A DNA stretch of 64,000 nt from Odontocerum albicorne (lineage: Eukaryota; Arthropoda; Insecta; Trichoptera; Odontoceridae). Both the position numbers and the translations under genes were made by a program. The stretch covers positions 9,195,366 through 9,259,365 of the forward strand of contig OX463846.1 of NCBI GenBank assembly GCA_949825065.1, read 5' to 3'. Shown in pieces: positions 11,174-23,800 of this stretch (position 1 is the first letter of the stretch; every line of letters begins with the position of its first letter). The notes under the pieces were generated by a model. It did no database searches, was not told the origin of the DNA, and worked only from the letters and a program-made list of their open reading frames with translations.

Positions 11174-12462
11174 TTGGGTGTACAAATAAGTCACCGCCGT
11201 TTGACAAAAGTTGGCGCCACCAGTAAGTTATGGTTAAAATTGTCAGATGTAAAATGTCATTATCGTAAGGTTGGACATCTGTCAACAACATGACCTTGAA
11301 ATATTAGTGAATTTTTATCAGTATAACATATTTTTTTGTGTTCGAAAATGTCAAGTTTTGAGCCGAATAAGCGTCATTCGCGGGAACTTTTGATTTACTT
11401 CTTCAATTTGAAGAAATCTGCAGCTGAGGCGCATCGATTGCTTGTAGAAGCATATGGTGAGGCTGCCTTAAGTGAGAGAAGTTGTCGTGAGTGGTTTCAA
11501 AAGTTTAAGAACGGTGAATTTGACATCGAAGACAAAGAACGTAGCGGAAGGCCGAAAGTGTACGAAGACGCGGAATTGGAAGTATTATTGGGTCAAGATT
11601 CGTGCCAAACGCAAGAAGAACTTGCACTTACATTAGGAGTGACTCAACAAGCAATTTCACATAGGTTGAAATCATTGGGAATGATTCAAAAACAAGGAAA
11701 TTGGGTTCCATATGAACTGACACCGAGAAACGTTGAACGCCGATTTTCCACATGTGAAATGCTGCTTGCCAGGCATAAACGAAAGGGTTTTCTGCACCGT
11801 ATAGTCACTGGTGATGAAAAATGGATCCACTATGATAATCCAAAAAGGAAGAAATCATGGGGAACCCCTGGCCATGCTTCAACATCTACAGCTAAGCCAA
11901 ATATTCATGGAAAAAAACTCTTGTTGTGTATTTGGTGGGATCAGCTTGGTGTCGTGTATTATGAGTTGCTCAAACCGAACGAAACCATTGCTGGGGCTGT
12001 CTACCGAGCACAATTGATGAGATTGAGTCGAGCACTCGAGGAAAAGCGCGCCCACTGCTACTCCAGACACGACAAAATTATTCTCCTGCATGATAATGCT
12101 CGTCCACATGCTGCAGCGCCGGTCAAAACCTATTTGGAAACACTCAATTGGGAAGTTTTACCCCACCCGCCGTATTCACCAGACATTGCGCCTTCTGATT
12201 TCCACTTGTTTCGATCGATGACGCATGGCCTGTCTGAGCAGCACTTCACATCATATGAAGATACCAAAAATTGGGTCGATTCGTGGATAGCCTCAAAAGA
12301 TGAATCATTTTTCCGACGCGGTATCCGTATGCTGCCAGAAAGATGGGAAAAAGTAGTGGCAAGCGATGGGCAATACTTCGAATAAAACATGAGGTTCCGT
12401 TCTTTCACAATAAATGCCCAATTTTTTGATAAAAAACGGCGGAAACTTATTTGTACACCTAA
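11174..12462 (+). mobile_element. mariner element (mauritiana-like), copy 2, apparently intact
   Basis: A complete 1289-bp mariner with ends TTGGGTGTACAAATAAGT and ACTTATTTGTACACCTAA, TA at 11172-11173 and 12463-12464, and one uninterrupted transposase gene. It is nearly identical to the dead copy at 988..2275. Confidence 0.96.
11348..12385 (+). CDS. mariner transposase, full length (345 aa)
   Basis: This DD34D transposase would bind the element's terminal repeats and cut and paste it at TA sites in the nucleus. I start it at ATG 11348 (MSSFEPNKRH); the TTG 12 bp upstream only extends the frame. The N-terminal half holds the helix-turn-helix pair (residues about 1-110, with QAISHRLKSLGMIQK), then WVPYEL. 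The catalytic Asp residues are in VTGDEKW (about 156), LLHDNARPH (about 249) and APSDFHLF (about 284), with 34 residues between the last two. The end reads MLPERWEKVVASDGQYFE. The length and all landmarks match Mos1-type enzymes, and I see no stop or frameshift. Activity is not proven: single missense changes may still inactivate it. Confidence 0.95.
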   Translation: MSSFEPNKRHSRELLIYFFNLKKSAAEAHRLLVEAYGEAALSERSCREWFQKFKNGEFDIEDKERSGRPKVYEDAELEVLLGQDSCQTQEELALTLGVTQQAISHRLKSLGMIQKQGNWVPYELTPRNVERRFSTCEMLLARHKRKGFLHRIVTGDEKWIHYDNPKRKKSWGTPGHASTSTAKPNIHGKKLLLCIWWDQLGVVYYELLKPNETIAGAVYRAQLMRLSRALEEKRAHCYSRHDKIILLHDNARPHAAAPVKTYLETLNWEVLPHPPYSPDIAPSDFHLFRSMTHGLSEQHFTSYEDTKNWVDSWIASKDESFFRRGIRMLPERWEKVVASDGQYFE

Positions 12463-12839
12463 TATCATTTATACATCGTCCCCTTTAACACCGGTTCAAA
12501 AATTGTTGGCTAGGTATTTAAACTTCGTTCAGTATCACGGACCCACCGAGATTCAAATTTCGAATTACTTTCGGAGAGAATCCAAGTATTCCTCTCTCGC
12601 TCTCTTGTATTCAAAATTCAATTCTCGTATTCTTTCTTTGATGACAACCATCGTATGGGTTTTGGCCCATTTATACTATGATTTTATTCATTTAAATAGT
12701 TTTCCCTGACATTTTCACGCTGGTGATACGGATGCATTAATAAGATTAGCCTTGATACAAAATTGGGAGAAAATATTGACTTTGACTCACTTTACTGAGT
12801 AGGCACGTAACTTGTAGTATGTCGTACATTTTGTTTATA

Positions 12840-13365
12840 AAGGGTTTTTCAAATTTAGAGGTTTATTTAATTCTTGGTTAAAACACAGATGGTGTCGCGA
12901 ACTTGCCTGGGTCTTGTGACATTTGAGAAGTGTAATATATGACATTTATAAAAATGGAGTCGTACACAATACAACGTATTCAAATTGAGAATTATTTTAT
13001 GTATTGTAATCTCCGGAAACGGTGATGTTAATTGGCCACCAAGATCATGTGATCTTACGTCATTGGACTATTTTCTCTGAGGTTACGTCAAAAGCTAGGT
13101 CTATGAGAATAACCCCCCAATCACTTCCTGAGCAGAAGGACGAAATTATTCGCATTATTGGTGAGTTAGAATCGCAATTATGCCAAAATGTCATCAAAAA
13201 TTTTTACATCTGTGGAGCCGCAAGAGGTGGATTTTGTTTTTTGTGTTTAAATGTCATAAATTATACTTCAATGACCAATAAAAAGTTTTTTGAAATCAAA
13301 GCAAATAGTACGTTTTATTCAAGAATTGAAAAAAATTAATTAAAAAAACTGCTCAATTTTAAAGA
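12840..13365 (+). pseudogene. internally deleted mariner/Tc1-like transposase
   Basis: An N-terminal scrap (MESYTIQRIQIENYF at about 12954) is followed directly by a C-terminal scrap beginning NWPPRSCDLTSLDYF, the last catalytic Asp region, and then DEIIRIIGELESQLCQNVIKNF. The middle of the enzyme is missing and the frame shifts. Ends were not resolved; boundaries are approximate. Confidence 0.65.
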
Positions 13366-13965
13366 CCCTTTACTACTACACATCAAGAAGTAACAATAAA
13401 CCTTTAGGATAATCTATTTATCAGACTGAAACACTTTTTGCATGTACCATTGGGAAGCTAATCCAAAAATCCAGGTCGAAAAACATGCATCTTCTTTACT
13501 AGGTCATATGTGAGTCGCCATATCTTATTAATAGAAAGCTGCCATGACTGGCAACATTATAATAATAAATTAAGACATGCATAGCTGATAAAATGTCAAT
13601 TAATTGAAATAAAGTCACATGAAAACTCATGTTAAATAAGATTCTTCATTTTTGTCTTTATTCAAGAACATGTTTTAAAAACAAAGTTAAAACCAATATT
13701 GGTATACTAATAAGGTAATGAAAATCTACAGTGTTGTAAAAATAACTCTTTTATTATTTTATTTTACACACGGCTCGCGACAATGGCAAATCAAACACTT
13801 TTCTTATATTTAATACTAACACTTGTACAAAGGGGATAGAGAGTGACACCGGGGAAGGCTACTAGTGCTCTATCGAATGGTGTCGGACTCTTAGGGGCAG
13901 TGAGGAATTACGCTGGGTCAGTTGGGCGCATGGGTTCATTCATGTGACATAGTCTGACGACCTCC
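13366..13965. other. intergenic, nothing recognised
   Basis: AT-rich sequence between repeats, with no convincing frame, RNA gene or repeat boundary. A short GC-richer stretch at 13770-13960 has no recognisable content. Confidence 0.5.
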
Positions 13966-13971
13966 AGGGCC

Positions 13972-14160
13972 TAGTTGGTAAGACGCTTGTCTCCCAACCG
14001 AGAAGTTGTGGGTTGATTCCTGTTGGAACCCAAATTTTTTTAAAAAAGATTTCCAGTCTGGTTTTCACTTAAGTGCTCTTTAACGTCCCTCTGGTTGGTT
14101 GGAAGATATTGCCACATGGTAATAAGCCCACCAGATTGTACTGTATACAACGAAAGTGTA
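13972..14160 (+). mobile_element. tRNA-derived SINE
   Basis: The head 'gcctagttggtaagacgctt' looks like a Pol III A box and 'gtgggttgattcc' like a B box, as in tRNA-derived SINEs. The tail contains 'tggttggttggaagatattgcc' and 'accagattgtactgtataca'. Reverse-oriented relatives lie near 22010-22198, 25490-25680, 45535-45665 and 52835-52975, and a related head is tandemly amplified at 60776. Confidence 0.75.
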
Positions 14161-14836
14161 ATACAATACAATAGTCTGCAGTGGATGTCAAGGAAGCGTT
14201 CCAAATTGTCCATTTTTCCTGGAGTTCACAGCCTCAGGAAAAGTGGTCTGTAATGTGCTCTGTAAAGGAGAATTCTCAAATACGGACTGTGAGCATAGCA
14301 GAGGCCAGTATCCTCATGAACCGCTCATCATTACTGGGGGGGGCGGAATACCCCCAGACTATTAGTGTCGGTCACACTCTGACTCTCAAAGCTCCTTGAC
14401 TACTTTTAGCTCCTTAATGGCTTGCGTAACATATTTCAAATTAAAAAATACCGGTAACAGTGCTACTTTTTCAAATTGCAATAATTTAAAAAACACTACA
14501 ATTTTAACAACGCTTTTAAGTCACAACATCAATAAACCAAGAATGCCCCAGCTGTGCAAATAAAAAAATAATAAACTGTCAAATACATAAAAAAAATCAT
14601 TTGCCATATGATAGAAAATTACACGGCTGGAAAATGCTTCATTATAAAATTATTTCACACAAAATGCCAGGTGTTAGACATACTATTTTACAGTTTTAAT
14701 GTAATCTGGTTTTTAAAATCTCTAATTATAAAATAAATAATGTCCAAATATTTTCATACCGACATATAGTGAAAATAGGTGTGACACACAAATTTCTTAT
14801 AAATATTAAAAAATAGTTTTTTTCCTATTTCTAGTA
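14161..14836. other. upstream region of gene 2
   Basis: Only AT-rich sequence is seen. Just before the start codon, a pyrimidine-rich run ends in CTAG at 14831-14834, followed by TA and the ATG. This looks like a splice acceptor, so a non-coding first exon may lie further upstream. No TATA or initiator was convincing. Confidence 0.4.
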
Positions 14837-17800
14837 ATGATTTATTCACGATTAATAACTCTCAAGCGAGTTGCGAGGTCTGTACTGGTTTTCATTATTC
14901 TATTTATTGTATTCAAATTCATTACTGACGATGGTGGACCAAAAAGAACCTGCAGCTGCAAACATGATGAAGTGGAGGCTGCCGCTTTCATCGATCAGAT
15001 GGATAAAAGGTCAGCTTTGATGAAGAACAAGCTTCAACTGGCACAATGGGAATATTTAACAAATATAACCAAAGAAAATGAAAATTTTCAGGTAATTTAA
15101 AATTTGATTTTTAAAACATCTCAATGGATAACCTTTTTAAAATAAAATTGGGTTGTATTATTATTGTGTAATATTTGATGAATTGATGATCTTTATTTTT
15201 GGTTAATTCGTTATCTTCAGCAATATTTTAATTGAATTGATCTTTATGTCTTCAACTGGGGAAATATTGGTTGTGTATGCAGATTTAGGAAGCACTTAAA
15301 GACAACTCATTTTGTTCCCAAAGACTTATCAAAATGTATAACTATATGTTATATATACACTACACACATTAATTACACTCCACCTAAAGCCAAATGTGTT
15401 TCTATCACATATCGTAAGATTTACAAAGATTTTTTTGTAGTTTGTCTTCATCTTCGGTGCTTACTAGATACATACTTCTTATTCTTCTTCCCAGTGTCAT
15501 CTCAGGTCCCCCGAACGTTGAATATCACCTGAGAGTAGACATCTTTGTCCCCGGCAGCCCGAAAAAGATCTCCAACGCCCCGGGGCTTGGGGTTCCAATG
15601 GGTAGTAGGGCTACGAAGGAGTATGATTGGCTGGAAAGTATACTTCTACAAAATGTCGTAATGCGCCACGTTGCAATGTCACCAGTAACACTACTACTCG
15701 CACCAAGTCCAACTCTCTAGCATCCACGAGTGGTCTCTCAGGCCCCGCGAACCCCGGGCAATGTGACCACTGACATTTCCATCAGTGTCATAGCAGATAG
15801 AGAGTGGACGAATGGCGCCATAAAACTGGATCCACCCAGCTAAGGGAAGGCAACCCTAATAGAAAATCCTCCAGAGAAGTCAAAGGGAAACCACTCTGGA
15901 TATCCCTTCCCAGGAAATCACTATACTTCTTATACTAAGTCCAAATAAAAGAAAGTTGATAAATCATTTAATTTGTTTTGTCCAGAACCAAGTCGCCTTG
16001 GAATACGCTCAATCAAAAAAGCTTGACTGGCAAGAGTTGATGGAATACAAATGGCAAGACTTCAAAGACCTTGACTTGAAGAGAAAGTTCAAGAAATACT
16101 CCTTGCTCAAAGAAGCAGTACTTTCTGATGATAAGTTCAAGCAGCTGCGGAGTCTTCTCTCTACAATGGAAACCAACTATGCCACTTCTAAGATTTGTGA
16201 CTTCAAGAACAAAAGTAAATGTACCCTATCATTGGATCCAGGTAAGTTGACATTTTAATCTGACTTTTTGGCGATTTACTTATATTATATTGTACAATAG
16301 AAAATTTGTTTATTCTTAAAAAAAAATGTTCAAAATTATGTTAATATTGATAATGAAAAGAGTATAATTCTCAAGTTATTTTTCTAATAACTCAATTCCT
16401 GTTCTATAATCGTTGCTTTCTACCTAATACTACTTACTGCAAATACAATAAAATATTTTACATATTTTACGTTTTCCCGTATTTTTTCATAATTTTTTGT
16501 CGGTCCCGTTTCAACCCCATAAATTCCAGAACAACATTTTCTCGCAATTTACAACGTGCGATAAGAATAATTCCCCCATTTTTTCCCCGTTTTGCATTTT
16601 TTTATTTATATGACTTTATTTGTTGATTTTGTGGTTATTCGTTGTTTCTTAAATTTTTTTTATTATTATATCATTGAGAACTATTATTGATGAACTTTTA
16701 CGGTAGCCGTTAATTATAATTATTGACACTGTTGAACATTAAATTATGTTTATTTTTAAGTTTCAAATGTCTGATGAGAAAAGTTTTATACAAAATTATA
16801 TTATCAAATTAGAATCCTGCTGCAGTATTCCAGAATTCAAAGTGCGGTACCCAATTATTTTAAGAAAATATCTTAATACAGAACCCGGCGGTAAGTAATA
16901 CATAAAGGGCTTAAGAAAGAGACTGTGAGGCGATGCGCTAACAGTCCTGACAGAGTGAATGACAGAGACGACGCTCTACAAAGCCAAAGTTAGCCGATTA
17001 TGACTGACAGTCTCTTTCTTAAGCTCGATGTGTATTACTTACCATCCGGTACTGTACATAATTTATTAAGATTTTTTTAGTTTTGTTTCCCATCTTACTT
17101 CTCTCCATAAAATAATAAAATAAATCTATGCTTAAATAACATAGTAGAAATTAATAAATATAATTATGTGCCTTTACTTGTACACAAAATTAAAACAAAA
17201 AACAACATAGATACTGTTTGGATAAGATTTTTCATAGTGTTTCACCGCGTTGTTTGACTTATGATGTTGTTTGGCTAATGTTTCGAACCGCGTTGTTTTG
17301 CTTATGTTTCGAAAACGTGGCAGTTTTCATCTTCAGGGCTTGTTCGTTGACAACTTCGCCATCTACTACGAATAAACTCAAAAGATGAAAACTGCAACAT
17401 TTTCGAAACGTCGACATCGTCGTCGAAACACTAAAAAACCTTATCCAAAGAATATGAAGAACTGCGAAGGTTTCAAAATGTAGATACTGTTTTAAAATAT
17501 AATTTACCACAATTTATACATTCTCCTATTTTACAACATTTAAAGGCTATGTCCCCAGAAATGTGTAAAATCTAGATTATACTGAATAATTAAAGAAAGA
17601 TTCATAATTTCCAGAAGTGACACAGATTTTCTCCACCAGCCATGATCCAGAAGAGCTCAAGTCCCTCTGGGTGCAGTGGCACCAGAAGGCTGGAGCCTCA
17701 GTCAAAAGTCAATTTGTAGAGTATGTTGAGCTAAGCAACGAAGCTGCTAGGTTAAACAGTAAGACAAATTACATATTATGTTATGTTAGATTGTTCCACA

Positions 17801-20800
17801 AAATTTTCATTGATTATGGACAATCTCTGCTGTCTAGAAAGTACGATGTTTGACATCAACCCAGGGGTTTTGCGTTTGATTCTTGATGGTGAATGAAAAA
17901 AATATAAGGATCTGGAAGATCTAATCTAAAAAAATTCTGTTGTTGCATTTTAACATGCGGTAGTATTGCCAACACGTGTGTGATGACGAACTGCAAGTAT
18001 CATTCCAGAATCAAAAATACAGTATCTTACTGACTAGGTTACAGAGTTCATCGAATTTAATTTTAAAAATATTAATTTTAGCATTTAATTGCTTTCCCTT
18101 CAGGTTTATGCTATGCCAATTATTTTAGCGTTTGATTGATAAATTTTCAACTACATAGCTTGCACAAATGGTATCTCCTGGAAAATTTAAACTATACTAT
18201 ATTTGAACCCTTTTTATGTTTATATTTCTAAATAGAAAATTCATCAATATATTATTTCTTAACATTAATTTCCAGATTTTACGGATGTTGCTGAGGAATG
18301 GCTTTATGAGTATGACCAAAGTGACTTTGACTTGGAAATGGGAAGGATCTGGTTCCAGATTAAGCCCCTCTACCTCCAGATCCACGCTTACGTAAGGAAG
18401 AAGCTGTGGGATAAGTATGGAGAAAGAGTACTTTCTCGCAAAGGACCCATTCCAGCACATCTGTTAGGTTAGTTAGATTTCATTAAGTTGAAAATCCATT
18501 TTTTTTTTAAATATCACTTTATGGTGACATATATTAGTAATTAATTTGGTTATACTTTGTGTTTTACCAACTTATTGAATATGTTACATTAGCATAGAGG
18601 GTTTCCGATCATCTAAATTGATTATTTGCGAAGGCCACGCATAAGGAACATTTTATTACAATATTTACAGATAGTCACAAGCAATAGTAAAACACAGATG
18701 ATACATTACAATACAACAATATATAATAATAATTTCACAAACAATTTTACAAAATAAATTTCCTAATTTCTGTGACTCATACATCCGGTACAATGAATTT
18801 AATCTCAATTTTTCTGCCTTCTCGCTATCCATTCGTTTTTTTCATCAATTTATGACAATTCAATTTTTATTGGATTTTTTACAAATATTTTTTGATTACA
18901 TAACTTCCTTTAATTAACTTTTCTTTAGTTGATTGGAAAAAATCGCCACAAGGCAATAAGACAATAAATAAAAATATTAATTTTTATTCTGATTCTGAGG
19001 AGTATTTATAAATTGATCACTATATTTCTTGATAAATCTGAATATAAGTAAAAAAAAAACTCTTGCAATAATGTGTATGTGTCATGTCTACTTTAATTTC
19101 TGTAGGAAACATGTGGGCCCAAGACTGGAGTGCCATCAACTCAATCAGCAAACCCTACCCTGACAGCCCTGACTTGGATATTACAGAAGCCCTTATTGCT
19201 CAGGTTTGATTATTCTCTGGTCATCACAAATTACCATAATTATTTTATATTGCTATATTATTTTTAAAAGAAATAATGTTGATACAAATAATAACGGTAA
19301 AGATTAATTTAATATTTATTTATTTAAACTTTATTATTATCTAGTGCTCAATTTGGCAGGTGTATTGCCAAAGAGCAATTCATTTTAACCAACTACATAT
19401 ATGATTATTTTACTATTTTTAATGAAATACTTAATCTAATATACTTTGACTCGACTTATACATCTTTACTTTATAATATACCTCAGTGAGATACAGGCAA
19501 AAGCCTAGTTTACTGGGGACATGACAAATGAAAGGCAACAAACCCAGATCCATTAAAATTGTGTCCAAATTAAATTATCTGTTGTTTTTTCGCAAATTAT
19601 GCATATTTCTTGTCATGTATAAAATAAATAAAATAAAAAAAAATTAAAAACATTTTTAATCTGTTCTAATCCCGAGTTAGAACACCCTTTACGAGTCTGC
19701 TCTTTAAACGGGGCTTTATAAATTGTTCATTAATTATAATTATTCGTTAAACATTTCGATTCGTTACATTTATATTTTTCAGAATTACACAGCTTTGAAA
19801 ATATTTCAAACTGCTGAAAACTTCTTCAAGTCTTTAAATTTGACAGAAATGCCTCCAAAGTTTTGGGAAAACTCTGTCATTGTGAAACCAACAGATGGAA
19901 GGGAAATGGTGTGTCATGCAGCAGCTGATGATTTTTGTGATGAAGAAGATTTCAGGTTCGATTTTAATTTTGTAACTGTTTCCATAATCAAGTTAACTAT
20001 TTTTTTTCTCCACTTATTATTTTCGACATTTTGTAGAACTTTGAAGTCGATTTAGTTTTCAATGAATAAATTGATTGTTGTGAATCGATCCAATAGGGTG
20101 GGATGCTATTACAGGGTTTTTGTCATTGCTGGTTCTGTGGCATAAAATTTTCTGCCTCTAAGTGTTATAGATATGGATGGTATGTGCAACTTTAGTAAGC
20201 ACTTGAAGATAACCTCTTTTTGGAAGTCCTATCTAAATTTTTTATTATATATGAAAACTACACACATAGACTATACTACACCTAAAGCTGATGTTACTAT
20301 AACATATTGAAAGATCTACACAATTTTGTAGTTCGTCTTCCTTGGTAAGTTTTTGTTTTTTTTTAACCTTTCCCTTCCTGTGCTAAAAAAAAACGCCGGT
20401 GCTGTGTATTCAATACACATCAATACACATGTAAAAATGAGCGATTTATAATCGGAAAAGAAGAATATTCTTAGCCAATCGCTTAAATTAATTAAATTTG
20501 AAGTCGAAAGTGATAATGAAATTTAATTGCTGAAAACATGAAAAAAACATCGGACGACGTTCACAAAACGGGCGAATAGCGCCACTTCCTCACCCATAGC
20601 GGTTTTTTAGAATGAATATACCTACGTCACACGCTGGCACACGTTTGATTATATTGGTGAATTTATTCCCGATTTTCACAAAATATCTCTAATGTGGCCG
20701 ATAAGTGCTCATTATTATTAATATTATTTTTTTCATTCAATGCGTAAATGTATTACGGAGGACTACCTAAAATCTGAACCCAGAATTTATTATATTTATA

Positions 20801-23800
20801 GAGATATTAAAGTTTTTAGAATCAATGTATACTAGTTACACATCACAGGACAGGAAGGGTTAACAACTATGTTTTTCTAAATATGTGTAGATGTGGAGAA
20901 GTACTTAATCTAGTAACTGCAGCCACCACCTTCCTATCCTTACACTCAACTTATATATATTTATCTTGTGATATTTTACAACTTGACCCTTGAGGAGAGT
21001 TTGCTCTCTAAAAAGCGCTATATAAATTGTCCTTTTAGTATAATATTATTATTTGTTCATACATTTTATGAAAAGTCACTTCAGTTAGAATAAAGTCTGA
21101 CATTGAAAATAGGTTGAAATTAACGTTTTTTTTCTGGTTCAATGCCCAACAGAGTATCTATAGAGTTTTATTTTTGGTCAGTTCTTAAGAATAGAAAAAT
21201 GGATACATTTTACTGAATGACTATAAACGACCTACGTGACCTAATTAGTGGAATGATTGACTTCCACCCGGGGGGTTTCAGGTTTGATTCTTAGTGAAAC
21301 AAAAAACTAAATTTGTCTGGTTTTTACACATATGATAGATATTTTAACACATTGATTTAAAAAAAAGGTAAATATTTCTTTCAAAACCACTTTAACTGAT
21401 TAATTGGCCGCTTAAAGTGGGAAACAGTATCACTTTGCTTAAGCGCGCTGATTGATTTTTGCACAAATCAATCAATAAGTGAGGTTTCCCTGTACTGCCT
21501 TTTCACCTTAAAGTTCAAATGCTAACCTGAATTTTTCGCATTCAGATTCTTAGAACATTACTGTAGTTTTGTTTAAAAGAAACATATTGAAAAACCATTT
21601 CATTTACAGGATAAAAATGTGTACAAAGATCAACACGGAGGACTTCACTGTTGTACATCATGAAATGGGTCACATAGAATACTTCTTGCAGTACAGGCAT
21701 CTGCCTGATATATACAGGACTGGAGCTAATCCAGGTAATAATTTATGTATTCTTATTTTTATTTAAACTAGTTTGTTTTTTTCTTAAACTTATCATATTA
21801 AGAAACAGAACATACAAACCCACTTTTGTACTATCTTACTTTTAACACCACACTCATGTAACATACAGTAAACCCACACTTATCTAGATATATGTAGTTA
21901 AATCGAATTCCATATAATCAGGCTTGAAAGATGGAAACATCAAAATATAATTTCATTTAAAAATAAACTTAACAGTTTCTTTTTTGCTTTTTTAATATTG
22001 TATTACATTTTTCATTGTAAACAGTACAGCCTAATGTCGTTTATTGGTATGTTACAATGTCTTTCCACCAACTGGAAACATGTTTAAGAGGCTTGAAGGG
22101 AAAACCAGACTAAAACCTTTTTTTAAAATTGAGATATAGAATTTTTATAACCCCGTAATTGTATAACAGGCATCTTACCAACTAGGTCACAGGGGTAATT
22201 AATATTATAGTTTTTAAATAAAATATTTACATTTATTTAACTAGAGGTTGCTAGGCTAGCAGTTTTGAAATACAAAAACTAAATGATTTCTCAAAAACTT
22301 GCAGGCTTTCATGAAGCCATTGGTGACACAATATCCTTATCTGTGAAGACTATCAAGCACTTGAGGAAGCTCAACCTTCTACCGCCAGGGCCTGATGATA
22401 CGAAGGCTGAGATAAACCAACTTTATTCTAAGGTAAGGGCTATTGTACAACTTCTGTATTGTACAAAATCTAATTTTTTTGGAAAAATCGAACTTAGTTA
22501 AAAATTAAAACCAACATTAAGAATTTTTTAGTTAAAAACTAAGACCAACATTGTCAAAAATATGCAAAAAATCATTTTTAGTAATATAAGTACAGTGTAT
22601 ATATGTTTACTTCGCCTTCAAATAAATTATTCTTATTTGATTTCAGGGTATTGAAAAGATAGTCTTCCTTCCTTTTGCTTATATGCTGGACACATACCGA
22701 TACGCTATCTTCCGAGGTGAAACCACTCCAGAAAATTATAACTGTCACTTTTGGAAGCTTAGGGAAAGTCTTCAAGGTCTGGAGCCACCAGTGATCAGAA
22801 CCGAAGATCACTTTGATGCTGGGGCCAAATACCACGTCTGTGCCAATGTTGAATATGCAAGGTTTGAAAATATTTATGATTTACTTGTTTTCCTCTAAGT
22901 ATTAATATTTCTAGCACACACCTTGAAACTTCGACAACGGTTAGTCAATTGCTACGTTTGGTCAGTGTTACTACATGGAGTGGAATCATGGACCGTCAAA
23001 GTCAGTAGTATGAACCGACTGGAAGCATTTGAAATGTGGATAAACCGGAGAATGCTACGGATACCCTGGACGGATATGGTCAACAACACAAGGGTTTTTC
23101 AAAGAGCCAAAGTTGATAGAGAGTTGCTGACTAATATTAAAATCCGAAAGATGTCCTATTATGGGCATGTACTTGAGGAGAAAAGTACAAATAACTGCTC
23201 CTGATCATCCAAAGCAAAATAGAGGTTCGAAGAAGTGTTGGCAGGAGGCAAATCTCCTGGTTCCGCAATATACGTGATTGGCCTGTTATAAAGAGCGTTG
23301 GGGATCTTTTTCGGGCTGCCGGGGACAAAGATGTCTACTCTCAGGTGATAGTCAACGTTGGTGGGACCTGACATGACACTAGGAAGAAGAAGAACACACA
23401 CCTGTGTTTGTGAAGAAAACATTAAAAACAGACAAAATTATAAAAAAAACACTTAACATATTATTCATTTTCATCTAAAAATACATCACAAATGCTACAC
23501 TTCATAAAGTAGAGGAGATAGTAATTTCTTTGGTGACAGTGAATTCTGATTTTGGAATCAGAAAATCTTTACATTGGTAAGATATTAACTTGAGGATTAT
23601 GAAATGATTTAGCCTGTTAAAATATTCACAATATACTCGTATCATCAGTTTGCTCTCTGAATATTTATCGAGAATATACTCGTATCATCAGTTTGCTCTC
23701 CGAATATTCATCGAGAATATACTTGTATCATCAGTTTGCTCTCCAAATATTCATCGAGAATATACTCGCATCATCAGTTTGCTCTCCGAATATTCATAGA

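Larger units (their letters stand above)
11088..12690 (+). repeat. older interspersed repeat split by mariner copy 2
   Basis: The flanks 11088..11173 and 12463..12690 together match, in reverse orientation, the continuous repeat at 58555..58860. Shared words include 'gcccgtgaaatattca', the palindrome 'cataaatgta', 'accggttcaaaaattgt' and 'cagtatcacggacccaccga'. The mariner is therefore a younger insertion inside this repeat. No coding potential was recognised. Confidence 0.85.

Noticed and set aside
21610..21734. Search for a second exon 7 in gene 2, and likewise around 41302..41426 in gene 3
   Set aside because: I scanned the flanking introns for another HHEMGH-coding stretch with splice sites and found none; the duplication appears limited to gene 4.
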